Below, piece by piece: positions 1 through 9,067 of a stretch of 64,000 bases of DNA. This DNA comes from Acidobacteriota bacterium. GTDB lineage: Bacteria > Acidobacteriota > Terriglobia > Terriglobales > Acidobacteriaceae. Where the stretch lies: NCBI GenBank assembly GCA_016196065.1, contig JACPYL010000027.1, positions 248,001 to 312,000 on the forward strand, written 5' to 3'. Below the pieces are notes generated by a model. The model was not told the DNA's origin. It saw only the letters and a program-made list of their open reading frames with translations, and made no database searches. Each line of letters starts with the position of its first letter. Position 1 is the first letter of the stretch. The position numbers and the translations under genes are program-made.

Positions 1-1106
1 GCATCGCTTTCAATGGCTGCGATGTGATTCACCATTTCAGCGGCGTGCGATTTTCCGTACGCTTCGTGACCGCCGCCTCCGTTTTCTTCATCCATCCAGG
101 CGATCACGCGAAGTGTGCGCCGCGGGCGGATGTGCAGGCGTTGAAGAATTTCTGCTGTCGCCATAGAAATGACAACGCCGGCTCCATCGTCGATGGCTCC
201 GCGTCCGAGATCCCAGGAATCAAGATGGCCGGAGACGACGACGATCTGTTCCGGATGTTCGCTGCCCTTGATGTCCGCGACGACGTTGTAGCCGGTAGTA
301 TCCGGCAGGTGTTGCGGAGTCAGCGTGAGATGCATGCGCACGCGTCCCTGCGAAGCAAGGTGGTCGATCAGGTCGGCATCCTCGGCAACGACCGCCGCGG
401 CTGGCACGGGAGCGGGAAAGCTGAATCCAGTGTGCGGCACGCGATACTCCGCGCCGCCGACTGAACGCACGAGAGCCGCGACACCGCCTGCTTCGGCCAC
501 CGCCTGTCCACCTTTTGCGCGATACATTACCGCTTCTCCGTAGGCGTCAAAGGCAAGGCCGGCCTGCGCTTTGCGAGTGTCGAAACGAACGTTGAACAGC
601 ACGATCTTGCCGGCAACTTTGTCACGGCCCAGATCCTTGAGTTCATCAAAACTATGCACGACGATCACGTCGTTCGTGATGCCTTCGGAGGGTGTGGCCG
701 TGCCTCCGCTGAGCGCGGTCAGAATAATCTTCTGTGTCACCTTCTGCGGCTGATCGGGAAATTCGACGAGTTCAGCTTTTTCTTCGCCGCGTACCCAGTG
801 AGAAACGCGTGCTTCCTCAAGGTGAACATCGAGTCCGAGTTTGCGCAGTTCGGCACCGACGTATTCCGACGCCGCCTGGGCTTGCGGAGATCCCGATGGC
901 CGCGGCCCGATATTCTCAGTCAGATGAGCAAGCTGGTGCCACGCGTAATCGCTTGACAGAGCCGCATCGCGAATCGACTGCAGCTGCTCGATCAATTCCT
1001 TGGGTAAGGGGGCCGGAGTGGCCAGGTTGCTCGCTGCGCGGGCTTGCGGCCAGACCGCAGCAGTCAGACAGCCAAAAACGACTAGGGTTCGGGTCAGTTT
1101 TTTCAT
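1..1106 (-). CDS. M28-family zinc peptidase with PA-like insert (3' end beyond window)
   Basis: Reading the minus strand from the ATG at 1106 gives an open frame that leaves the window at base 1. It begins with a signal peptide (MKKLTRTLVVFGCLTAAV). A region resembling a protease-associated insert (GKIVLFNVRFD) follows, then the M28 metal-binding motifs SGHLDSWD, GAIDDGAG and DEENGG. In this family those His/Asp/Glu residues hold two zinc ions, and the enzymes are secreted amino- or carboxypeptidases; the layout resembles carboxypeptidase Q. The C-terminus is missing. It is probably exported to the periplasm for peptide scavenging. The next gene upstream on this strand ends at 1187, so the two could be co-transcribed. 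Family is secure; substrate is unknown. Confidence 0.88.
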   Translation of the reverse strand, partial: MKKLTRTLVVFGCLTAAVWPQARAASNLATPAPLPKELIEQLQSIRDAALSSDYAWHQLAHLTENIGPRPSGSPQAQAASEYVGAELRKLGLDVHLEEARVSHWVRGEEKAELVEFPDQPQKVTQKIILTALSGGTATPSEGITNDVIVVHSFDELKDLGRDKVAGKIVLFNVRFDTRKAQAGLAFDAYGEAVMYRAKGGQAVAEAGGVAALVRSVGGAEYRVPHTGFSFPAPVPAAAVVAEDADLIDHLASQGRVRMHLTLTPQHLPDTTGYNVVADIKGSEHPEQIVVVSGHLDSWDLGRGAIDDGAGVVISMATAEILQRLHIRPRRTLRVIAWMDEENGGGGHEAYGKSHAAEMVNHIAAIESD

Positions 1107-1186
1107 GTCAGGTTCTGTGATTTGTTAGTGCGCTTTCGATTCTACCCTTCAATTTCTGCGTGCGAGATCCATCCGAGGATACAGGA

Positions 1187-2839
1187 TCATTCACGATTTT
1201 GGGTGAGCGGAGGCGGAGGATAGACCGGCAGCTTCTGCTTGGTTGCTTCCGAACGTTTCACTTCCAGTTCGTCGAACAGCAATGCCGGACAGGCAACACT
1301 GAACGTCGCCAGATCGGCGTGATCCTCAATCGCAGGCTCGGTTCCGGCTGCGACCAGATTACTGCGCAGCGACCGCACATCGAGATCGCCAAAAACTCCG
1401 CCGCGTACCAGTTCTTCGTGTCCATCCGCGGTCCAGACTTTGTAGAGGAGGCGCGGCGACAGACGTGGTCCCATCGTTCCCACATACAAACAGTAGGGAA
1501 GCTCGCGCTGCTTGCAGAGGCCTATCAATTTCTTCTTGAGTTCGGAGTCAGCCTGCGGATCGCTCGATTGAATGATCAGATTGCCCGGCGTGGGGAGAGG
1601 CGCAGCTCCCGGCCCGGATCGTCCGTGCCCATTCGACGTGGGAAATCCGCGAATCGGTTGCCGTCCAACCAGGTAAGAGACGAGCTGCCCTTTTTCGATG
1701 AGGGAAACGCGCTGCCCTTTTACTCCTTCGTCGTCCACGACATAATTTCCAAGCAACGGATGACCAGAAATCGACGAAATGGTCGGATCGTCGAACACGG
1801 TGATGAACTCAGGAAGGACACGGCTGTTCAGACTGGAGGACCACCTTCCCGTGGTGCGCGCGTTCTGTCCGAGAGGGGGTTTCTTCCCCAGCAAGTTAGG
1901 CTCGACCAGCTCTGCGAACACTGTGTCGGCTGCATCGTTGGCGAGTAGCACGGGGCCGCGATAATCTTCGTCGACGATCGGAGCGTCGCGTAATTGCTTG
2001 AGAGTTTCGAACAGTTTGGTAGTCGTGCTCAAGAACGTGTCACGCGCCGGTAATTCGCTCAGCTCGCGCTTGATGTCGCCGTAGGAGCGCTGCAGCAGCA
2101 TCCCGTCCGGGGCCTGCGTCGATCCTTCGACATGAATCTGGTAACGGGTAATGCCGGTGCGCGCAACGCTCCCTTCGGAATTGAGGAAATAGCGATTCTC
2201 CGCGACGAAGCGTATGCCGGAGTCCGCCGACTCGAGTTTCGTGTCGGCACGAAACTGGCTGGATGCCTCTTCGATCAGGTGGAGCCAGGGAGTGAAGTCA
2301 GCGGAGGAAAGTCGGGCCAGAGGCTCAATGATTTCCACAACTGGGGCCTTGGCGAAGTCATCGACGGGTTCGTCCACTTTGAACTGTTTGAGAGCCGCTT
2401 GCTTGGCGGAGAGTGCTTCCCCGGCGGCTTTGTATGCGCGATCGGTGGCAAGCCACACGCGATCGCGAAGAGCAAACATGTCGTCATCGGTTGCCACCAG
2501 GTCGGTCGTTCCCTCGCCAGTGCCGAAGTAGCTGTCTTGCTTGTAATCTCCGAGTCGGACTACGACTCGGAGCAGGCGTGCCTGCATGCGTTGCTGCGTG
2601 CGTACGGCACCGAAGGTGGCGCCCGCTTCGAACTGGTCGAAGGCGCTGACGCGATATTCGATGTAGTACGGTGCGGACAAGCCATCCATCTTGAGCTTGT
2701 CTTTCGAGCGCTCCATCTCCTCGCGAAGCGCGCGCAACAGGACATCGTCGGCCGCGGAATCGGCCGCACGCGAGGCGGGAGACAAACAGAACAGCAGAAC
2801 GGTGGAGATTGCAGCCAGCAAGATTTTTCGAATCGTCAT
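1187..2839 (-). CDS. Secreted TldD/PmbA-family protein lacking the HExxxH zinc motif
   Basis: This 550-residue protein has an N-terminal signal peptide and a TldD-like body (LPEFITVFDDP, YVVDDEGVKGQRV, GRQPIRGFPTSNGHGRS). It resembles its upstream neighbour along its length. Where the neighbour has HEVLGH, this protein has AELVEPN, so the zinc-binding His-Glu-His set is absent. In the classic TldD/TldE (PmbA) heterodimer one subunit also lacks the metal site, so a structural partner role is plausible. An in-frame ATG at 2860 overlaps the neighbour's stop as ATGA. The ATG at 2839 was preferred because AAAGG lies 5 nt upstream and it gives a compact signal peptide. Tight overlap implies one operon. 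Catalytic inactivity is inferred. Confidence 0.85.
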   Translation of the reverse strand: MTIRKILLAAISTVLLFCLSPASRAADSAADDVLLRALREEMERSKDKLKMDGLSAPYYIEYRVSAFDQFEAGATFGAVRTQQRMQARLLRVVVRLGDYKQDSYFGTGEGTTDLVATDDDMFALRDRVWLATDRAYKAAGEALSAKQAALKQFKVDEPVDDFAKAPVVEIIEPLARLSSADFTPWLHLIEEASSQFRADTKLESADSGIRFVAENRYFLNSEGSVARTGITRYQIHVEGSTQAPDGMLLQRSYGDIKRELSELPARDTFLSTTTKLFETLKQLRDAPIVDEDYRGPVLLANDAADTVFAELVEPNLLGKKPPLGQNARTTGRWSSSLNSRVLPEFITVFDDPTISSISGHPLLGNYVVDDEGVKGQRVSLIEKGQLVSYLVGRQPIRGFPTSNGHGRSGPGAAPLPTPGNLIIQSSDPQADSELKKKLIGLCKQRELPYCLYVGTMGPRLSPRLLYKVWTADGHEELVRGGVFGDLDVRSLRSNLVAAGTEPAIEDHADLATFSVACPALLFDELEVKRSEATKQKLPVYPPPPLTQNRE

Positions 2840-2856
2840 CGTTGCCTTTATTGTGG

Positions 2857-4575
2857 TCATTGCGCACCGCCCTTGCCGGAACTCGCACCGGGAGGAGGCG
2901 GCAGGATGGGAGGCCGCGTGTCGCCGTATTTCCTCTTCTGTACTTCGATCTCAGAAAACAGCATGGCTGGAGCCGCTGCCGATACGGGGATGTTGCCGGA
3001 TTCCGCGCCGCAGATGCCGTTGAAGACGCTGCTCGTCTGTCCAGTCGCGACGATGCCTGTGAGAACAGTAAGGGGTGTTCCCACGATGTCGACACCGCGC
3101 ACCAGTTCGTCGGGGCGGCCGTCCGCGTACACGCGCCACACCATCACTGGTAACACCTGAAACGATTGCGGCAGGGAGCGCGAGGTCAGAGTGAATCCGC
3201 CTTGAATGTCTTCGAAGTAAAGCCCGTAGGGTTTGTTTTGTTTCTTAATTTCTTCGACGAAGCGCGTGCGCAGGCCTGCGTCGGGGATCGTCTTGCTTGA
3301 GGTCACGATCAAATTGCCCTGGCGCCCGACGGGCATGAGTCCGGGTTGAGAGCGGCCGTGGCCGTTCGAATGGCTGAAGTTCTTTACCGGCATGCGTCCC
3401 ATCAGAAAGTTTTTCAGAATGCCGTCCTTGACCACTTCTACGCGCTCGGCCGGCACGCCTTCGTCGTCGTATCGATACCAGCCGGAAAGTTCGGTGCTGC
3501 CGAGGATGCGCTGCGTGGGATCGTCGACCACGCTGAGGAACTCCGGCAAAATCTTTTCGTTAATTTTCTTCGCGAAGGTCTGGCCTTCGTCGCGCCCGCG
3601 CTGGCGTTGCCCTTCGATGCGGTGACCCAGCACTTCGTGGAAAAAGACGGCAGCGGCACGCCCGGACAACATCGCGGGACCGTTGTACGGTTCGGCAAGC
3701 GGCGCGTTGCGCAGAGCAAGCAGATCCTCGGCCATCTTCTTCGCCCGTGCCGCCACTTCCGCTTCGGGGGGAGCTTTGGCGGGATCGGAAAATTGGAAAG
3801 TCTCGACGCGCATCAATTGCATGCCGTCGTCGGCAAGAGTTTCCGCCGAGATCATGACTCGAAAGATGGTGTCTTCGGTGACGACTTTTGTACCCTCCGT
3901 CGAGACCAGGTAGTGGCGCGCTCTCTGAGCAATGATCATCGCGCCCGTTTCCTGCAGGTAGGGGTAGGGACGGAAATATCCTGAGTAGCGGCGCGCGAGG
4001 TCTTCCCAAACCTTCTGCTGCGGCAGCGCGGCGGAAGAGGTGTCTTGCGAATACGTGGAGGATTTTTCCTCGGAGAAATCAGCGGAGTCGTCATCGTCCT
4101 TGGCACGCACCGCGCTCTTGGTCTTCACGTTGGTGAAGGCCTGCTGAGCCTGGCGATACTGCTGGTACGTCAGCTTCCACAGAACGCGAGCGATGGCGTC
4201 GGGATCGTCCTTCAACGGCAGTTGCCCAAAGTTGAGGCCCGAGCGGCGTTCTTCGTCATGTGTGTTGTCGAGAGCCGGCGAACCGATGCGCATGCTGACG
4301 TCGGCGGTGCGCCGATGCGCGCGATTCGAACTCAGCAATCCCCCTTGCGATGCGATCACGAATAGCGAATCGTCGTCGTCGACCGCGTAGCTCGTGAAAT
4401 AGGGTGCCGGATCCTGCTTCGCTAGTTCCGCCTGGCCGCGGTGCAATTCCCGCTCCATCGTGGTCAGTAGAACGTCTGTCTGGGGGGTCGCAGGTGGCTT
4501 GGCTTGGGCTTGCGGTACGGTCAGAAAGACTGACAGCAAAAGGGAGAGCACGGCAACAGCGCTTGCGGATTTCAT
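2857..4575 (-). CDS. Secreted TldD-family metallopeptidase (HExxxH present)
   Basis: This 572-residue TldD-family protein has a signal peptide (SVFLTVPQAQA) and the zinc motif HEVLGH at about residues 313-318, followed by RIEGQRQRGRDEG. The family C-terminal signature NGHGRSQPG is also present. Cytosolic TldD works with TldE on modified peptides; here both paralogues appear exported, as seen in other acidobacteria. An Asp-rich and Glu/Ser-rich stretch near residues 150-180 probably forms a surface loop. The start at 4575 was chosen because the signal peptide begins there; an in-frame start at 4608 would add 11 unsuitable residues. The stop overlaps the possible ATG of the next gene. Family is confident; substrate is unknown. 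Confidence 0.88.
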   Translation of the reverse strand: MKSASAVAVLSLLLSVFLTVPQAQAKPPATPQTDVLLTTMERELHRGQAELAKQDPAPYFTSYAVDDDDSLFVIASQGGLLSSNRAHRRTADVSMRIGSPALDNTHDEERRSGLNFGQLPLKDDPDAIARVLWKLTYQQYRQAQQAFTNVKTKSAVRAKDDDDSADFSEEKSSTYSQDTSSAALPQQKVWEDLARRYSGYFRPYPYLQETGAMIIAQRARHYLVSTEGTKVVTEDTIFRVMISAETLADDGMQLMRVETFQFSDPAKAPPEAEVAARAKKMAEDLLALRNAPLAEPYNGPAMLSGRAAAVFFHEVLGHRIEGQRQRGRDEGQTFAKKINEKILPEFLSVVDDPTQRILGSTELSGWYRYDDEGVPAERVEVVKDGILKNFLMGRMPVKNFSHSNGHGRSQPGLMPVGRQGNLIVTSSKTIPDAGLRTRFVEEIKKQNKPYGLYFEDIQGGFTLTSRSLPQSFQVLPVMVWRVYADGRPDELVRGVDIVGTPLTVLTGIVATGQTSSVFNGICGAESGNIPVSAAAPAMLFSEIEVQKRKYGDTRPPILPPPPGASSGKGGAQ

Positions 4576-4619
4576 CAGAAGGGGCGAGTGTACAGGACTG
4601 CGGCCCACAAGAAAAGCCT

Positions 4620-4655
4620 GGTGCCGGGTACCGTCGTTACACGGGCCCCGGCACC
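4620..4655 (-). terminator. Hairpin downstream of the kelch gene
   Basis: A perfect 9-bp inverted repeat (GGTGCCGGG at 4620-4628 with CCCGGCACC at 4647-4655) lies just after the stop at 4664. On the minus strand it is followed shortly by a TTTT run. It probably ends the kelch transcript before the TldD pair. Confidence 0.55.
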
Positions 4656-4663
4656 GAGTTCTG

Positions 4664-7600
4664 TTACTGCACCGTCACATTCACTGTGGCCACGTTGCTG
4701 TTGGCTAATCCATCATTGGCCTGATACATGAAGCTGTCGGTGCCTACGTATCCTTTGGCCGACTTATAGATGAATGACCCGTTGGCGTTGAACGTCAATG
4801 TTCCATGGGTGGCCTTGCTAACGATCTTAGCCGTCAATGGGTCCCCGTTGCTGTCCGTGTCGTTGGTCAACACTCCCCTCGCCGTGCCGAATACAACTTT
4901 CTTGGCCGACTTTACGACGTAAGCATCGTCCACTCCGAGAGGCGCGATATTCGGCTGGCCGGACGCGCAGTAGAGGCTGCCCTGCTGCGTTTCCTCAATG
5001 CCTCCCCAAATGATCATCTGGTTGCCAGTCCACACCGTGGACCATCGTCCACCGTAGCGCACTGCGGGAGCGTTCAACAGCGTGGTGCTTTGCCAGGAGT
5101 CTGAGGCCGGAGTGTAGCGTCCGCCACTGGGATTGTTGGCGCCGCCCCACACAATCATCTCCTTGCCCGTCCACACTCCTTGTGCCACGCGCGGAGTTGG
5201 AGCATTGGCGAGATTGGTCAACGTCCACGAATTAGTTTGCGGGTTGTAACGTCCGCCATCGTTGTAGTCACGACCAAAGAGCTGGTCATGGCCTCCCCAA
5301 AAAATTGCTTCGGTACCGGTCCATATTCCCACCGGCCACATGCGAGGAGCGTCGATGCCGCTCGCACTCATCGAAGTCCAGGTATCGGTGGTGGGGTTGT
5401 AGCGTCCTCCCTCCGGACCAACGAATCCCGAGTCAATGGAACCACCCCAAACAACCATTTCCTTTCCTGTCCAGACGGCGGCGTGATGATCGCGATGACC
5501 GGGATCGTTGACCATGGTCGCGTTCGCCCAGGTATCCGTTGAGGGTTTGTACCGCTTGGCGTTGAGGCTCGAACTGATTCCGCCGTACACGATCATTTCC
5601 GTGCCGGTCCAGACCGCCGTGTGCCCGTAGGTGGTGAACGGCGCGTTTGTTTTCTTGACCAGCTTCCAGGAATCCGTCACCGGGTTGTAGCGGCCCCCGG
5701 AGCCCGCCGTAAATGGGTTTCCGTCGGGCTCGCCGCCCCAGAAGATCACTTCTGTCCCGGTCCAGACACTGGTGGCGTTCTCACGAACTGGCGGCGCTCC
5801 CACCGTGCTGGTCGTCTTCCAGTTGTCAGTGGCGGGATCGTAGCGTCCGCCTACCGCGTAAAAGCTCCCCCAAATGACCATCTCGCTACCCGTCCATTCC
5901 CCCGAGTGCAGGCCGCGCGCGTGGGGCACATTCATAGTCGCGGTGCGTAACCAGGAGTTGGTGCTTGGGTTGTAGCGGCCGCCGTCGTTGTGAAAGGAAA
6001 AATTCTGGTCGAGCCCACCCCAGACGATCATTTCTTTGTTCGTCCAAACCGCCGATGCTCCTTCGCCATTGGCGATGGCGTTGATGGCGCTCGTGCGTGT
6101 CCACTGATTCGTTACCGGATCGTAAATTCCTCCCACCGGGTCGCTCCCGGCCCCGCCCTGGATGACCATGACCGATCCCGTCCACACGGCCGAGTGAGTC
6201 CAGCGCAGCGACGGCGCATTGGCCAGACTGGTTGGGCGCCACGTGTCAGTGAGTGGATTGTAGCGGCCGCCAGTGGTATCAACCGTGCCGCCCCATACGA
6301 TCATTTCCGTTCCCGTCCAGACCGCCGAATGCCAATAGCGCGCATTGGGAGCGCCCGCTGGGTTTGTCTGTTTCCACGTATTGGTGGTCGGGTTGTAGCG
6401 AGCACCGTCCTGGTACATCTGGCCCATCGTGACGTCGTAGCCAGACCACACAATCATCTCGGTGCCCGTCCATACCGCCGGCATATACGCGCGTCCGGCT
6501 AGTGGCGCTGGCGCCATTGCCTTCCATTTGTTGGTTGTCGGATTGTAGCGGCCGCCGGTATGGACGGGAACGTCGATGATCCCGCCCCACACAATCATTT
6601 CCTTCCCCGTCCAGACCACGGAGCCATACTGTTGGCCGATCGGCGCTCCGAGTTGGCGCGTTGCAGTCCAAGTATCGGTCACGGGATCATATCTCCCTCC
6701 CGTGCGGTCGCCCGTCCCTCCAAAAATCACCATCTCTTTTCCACTCCAGACCGCGCTGTGAGCCGCGCGAGCGGAGGGAGCCCCCAACATCGCAACCGGC
6801 GCATAGGTGTCGGTGGCGGGGTTGTAGCGCGTGCCGTCGTTGTAATTCACACCGACCACTGCCATGCCGCCCCACACGATCATCTCGCTTCCTGTCCAGA
6901 CCGCGGTATGCCAGTACCGGGCATCCACCAACTGCAGGGTCGGTTTCCAACTGTCGTCGCGGCAGTTTCCGTTTGGCGCTACGACCGGCATTGCATAGCT
7001 GTAGTTGTCGCCGGCAAGTTGTAGTGGTAGCTCTTGTCGCGTCTGCATCCACCACGTTTCAAATGGAACCTTGGCCCACTCGACGGTAGCAACGCGGAGG
7101 CTTGTCTCATCGATGCTCAGCACGGAAATCGCATAGAAGCGATGCGAATCTTCCCGAAGAGTACTGAATCGGCCCGGAGTGACACTGCCGGTGGTCCCGC
7201 CCACAGCTTGTTTCAACTCTCTTACGCGTTCGTCGAATGTCGCCGGCTCCATGCCGATTGCGCCACGCTTGGCGTTCAGATCCCGGCCTCGATGCCACTC
7301 CATCTCCGTATAGTGTCCACTCCCTGTGTGCGCGGCGCCCGACGCGAGTTCAGATAGCGCACGGGATTTCAAATCGCCGTGGAAACGCGCGTCGCTGCCG
7401 TAATAGCTTTGAATCAAACGCTCGGTGAGCGCCGGCCGCGCCAGACACTCCGCCGCCTGCAGCGGATCGTTGCCGACAGCGGCAAACAGTTCCGCCAGTA
7501 TGTCGGGCGATTTGGTATGGGCTGCCATGCGATTCAATTCCGCCTGCAGTTGCTCACCGCCGACCGTCACATTCCAAAATCGCTGCAGTGCCATTGATTC

Positions 7601-7846
7601 CAGCACGGCATCTTCCGCCTTACGGTCGATCACTTCTCGCGGAACGGCCTCCGCAAATGAGAGCGTCGGTCCCGCGACTCCCGGCGCCACGCGGTGCTGC
7701 CAATACACCTGTTCAATGGCGCTTTGACAGGCGATGCGCTCGCCAAGACTCACCTGACGAGTAGCGACGGGAAGGCTCTGAGCACTCGAACAAACCGTAA
7801 TCAACAAAGCGAACATCAATCGCTGCACAGGTACTCGCAAACGCAC
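4664..7846 (-). CDS. Large secreted kelch-repeat protein with C-terminal cadherin-like domain
   Basis: This 1060-residue protein carries 13 full kelch-like units plus one partial unit over roughly the central 650 residues. Each unit has AVWTGTEMIVWGG followed about 15-25 residues later by GGRYNPTTDTW. Such units form beta-propeller blades, so two propellers are likely. The N-terminal 300 residues are unrecognised and include a charged helical part. The last 90 residues look like a VCBS/cadherin-like domain (GVLTNDTDSNGDPL, SFMYQANDG). The start is a GTG at 7846 because GAGGAGG lies 5 nt upstream and a signal peptide follows. It is likely exported or surface-attached and may bind ligand. No catalytic motif is seen. 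Confidence 0.85.
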   Translation of the reverse strand: MRLRVPVQRLMFALLITVCSSAQSLPVATRQVSLGERIACQSAIEQVYWQHRVAPGVAGPTLSFAEAVPREVIDRKAEDAVLESMALQRFWNVTVGGEQLQAELNRMAAHTKSPDILAELFAAVGNDPLQAAECLARPALTERLIQSYYGSDARFHGDLKSRALSELASGAAHTGSGHYTEMEWHRGRDLNAKRGAIGMEPATFDERVRELKQAVGGTTGSVTPGRFSTLREDSHRFYAISVLSIDETSLRVATVEWAKVPFETWWMQTRQELPLQLAGDNYSYAMPVVAPNGNCRDDSWKPTLQLVDARYWHTAVWTGSEMIVWGGMAVVGVNYNDGTRYNPATDTYAPVAMLGAPSARAAHSAVWSGKEMVIFGGTGDRTGGRYDPVTDTWTATRQLGAPIGQQYGSVVWTGKEMIVWGGIIDVPVHTGGRYNPTTNKWKAMAPAPLAGRAYMPAVWTGTEMIVWSGYDVTMGQMYQDGARYNPTTNTWKQTNPAGAPNARYWHSAVWTGTEMIVWGGTVDTTGGRYNPLTDTWRPTSLANAPSLRWTHSAVWTGSVMVIQGGAGSDPVGGIYDPVTNQWTRTSAINAIANGEGASAVWTNKEMIVWGGLDQNFSFHNDGGRYNPSTNSWLRTATMNVPHARGLHSGEWTGSEMVIWGSFYAVGGRYDPATDNWKTTSTVGAPPVRENATSVWTGTEVIFWGGEPDGNPFTAGSGGRYNPVTDSWKLVKKTNAPFTTYGHTAVWTGTEMIVYGGISSSLNAKRYKPSTDTWANATMVNDPGHRDHHAAVWTGKEMVVWGGSIDSGFVGPEGGRYNPTTDTWTSMSASGIDAPRMWPVGIWTGTEAIFWGGHDQLFGRDYNDGGRYNPQTNSWTLTNLANAPTPRVAQGVWTGKEMIVWGGANNPSGGRYTPASDSWQSTTLLNAPAVRYGGRWSTVWTGNQMIIWGGIEETQQGSLYCASGQPNIAPLGVDDAYVVKSAKKVVFGTARGVLTNDTDSNGDPLTAKIVSKATHGTLTFNANGSFIYKSAKGYVGTDSFMYQANDGLANSNVATVNVTVQ

Positions 7847-8398
7847 AGAGGCCTCCTCGGGGATTTTTTTTACGATTAAATGAATCGGAGGTGGGTATGA
7901 CCAGTCTTTATAAGCCACCGCAACCACGGCAAACTGTGATTGATGTCACATGTCGACGTGACCTCAAAAAAAAGCGGCCCCTTTTGGGGCCACCCTTTTC
8001 AAAGAGGCAAAGTTGGCAGGAAGTCAGAGGTGACTGGATTGGCGCCGCTTGGGGGACCTGCTGCAGCGGCAACGAGAGATGTCGAGAACGTTGAAGAAAG
8101 TGACGTGGCTCATAACGGTTGCGGCCTCTTCGGTTATTTGTGAATGTGCACTTGCGGAACCAAAATGGTAAACACCGACCGAGTCTTCCCGTCAGTCGCA
8201 ATAACTTGCACAAAATCAATCGCTTAGGGCGAATACCTTAGTTGCTTGCGGACGTGGAAGCGGTATTCCTGGGTGCGCCCCGAATGCACAATCCTGCACA
8301 TTGGCTGCAGCCCTTGGCCCTCAGTCACTTTCGCGGCCCCTGAATAATTCGCATTGGAAATCCCATTTCGACCTTTGTTTTCATAGAACTGTGCGAGG
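7847..8398. other. Gene-poor spacer
   Basis: No convincing gene is seen in this stretch. Two short minus-strand frames (7908-8219, 8224-8454) have no recognisable domain and no good ribosome binding site, and the second overlaps DUF4142. The clear element is the terminator at 7966-7991. The 5' region of the kelch gene is also here. Confidence 0.5.
7966..7991 (-). terminator. Rho-independent terminator
   Basis: A perfect 6-bp G+C stem (ggcccc 7976-7981, loop tttt, ggggcc 7986-7991) is followed on the minus strand by eight T residues (7966-7973). It would stop transcription entering from the DUF4142 side before the kelch gene. Confidence 0.75.
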
Positions 8399-8968
8399 TC
8401 ACTTGTACCCAAGTTTGCGGGCTGTCTCAGTCGTTTCGGCGAGATGGTGTTCAAAACCGGGAAGAACGCCTTGAACCAGGGTTCGAAACTCCTGATTACG
8501 AATTGCTGGCAGCAGGGTTTCTTTCACGGCCTTGACCGCAGCGCTATGGAATTCAACCTCGTGCTGCAGGTAGGCACGGTCAAAATCGGCGCCAGACTTT
8601 TCTTGCAACAGTGCGATGGTCTGGGCGTGATCTTGCGCGGTGTTGTCATTGTCCGGAGGGATCGGTGTGACCCCAAGCTTACGAGCCAGGTCGCGCATCA
8701 TCTGCTGGGCTTGTTCGTGATCACTCACAACCGACCGCGCTAGTTCGCGGACCTCAGCAGAGTGGCCTTTCTTGGCTCCGAGTCGGGCGGCCCAGATGTC
8801 TGCCGCGTTTACTTCATCGAAAATCGCGAAAATCTCGGCGTCGTCCAGCGCGTGCGCAGCGGGCATGGCGGCGGCAGGCTGCGGGCTCGCCGGCAGAAGA
8901 GACGGGTGGGCGATAACACCAACTAAGACGAGAAACACAGTGGTAGTGAAAGCATGCAGCATTTTCAT
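8399..8968 (-). CDS. DUF4142 (ferritin-like fold) secreted protein
   Basis: This 189-residue protein has a signal peptide and a four-helix DUF4142 region. Typical traits are AEIFAIFDEVN at the start, then VRELARSVVSDHEQAQQMM, and late helices with HEVEFHSAAV and GFEHHLAET. DUF4142 proteins are exported, have a ferritin-like fold and no settled function; several occur in stress-linked loci. The start is supported by AAGGAGA 6 nt before the ATG. It is divergent from a LysR regulator across a 99-bp AT-rich gap, so LysR control is a reasonable guess but not shown. Confidence 0.88.
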   Translation of the reverse strand: MKMLHAFTTTVFLVLVGVIAHPSLLPASPQPAAAMPAAHALDDAEIFAIFDEVNAADIWAARLGAKKGHSAEVRELARSVVSDHEQAQQMMRDLARKLGVTPIPPDNDNTAQDHAQTIALLQEKSGADFDRAYLQHEVEFHSAAVKAVKETLLPAIRNQEFRTLVQGVLPGFEHHLAETTETARKLGYK

Positions 8969-9067
8969 TTGAATCTCCTTTTGGATACCTGCATAGTGTG
9001 CCCGACCCTATATGAAGTGACAAAGTCTATTAATAAATATATTTCATAGTCTGATACGATAAATAAT
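8969..9067. promoter_or_regulatory. Divergent control region between DUF4142 and lysR
   Basis: This AT-rich 99-bp gap separates divergent genes. It contains ATGAA and TTCAT arms around an AT-rich core and several TAAATAAT-like -10 candidates. LysR-type regulators commonly bind such shared regions; the exact operator is not identified. Confidence 0.45.

Noticed and set aside
1160-1948. 262-codon plus-strand frame opposite the TldD-like gene
   Set aside because: It mirrors the real gene in the reverse frame and has no domain.
7908-8219. Minus-strand 103-codon frame
   Set aside because: It runs through the terminator hairpin at 7966-7991 and has no ribosome binding site or domain.
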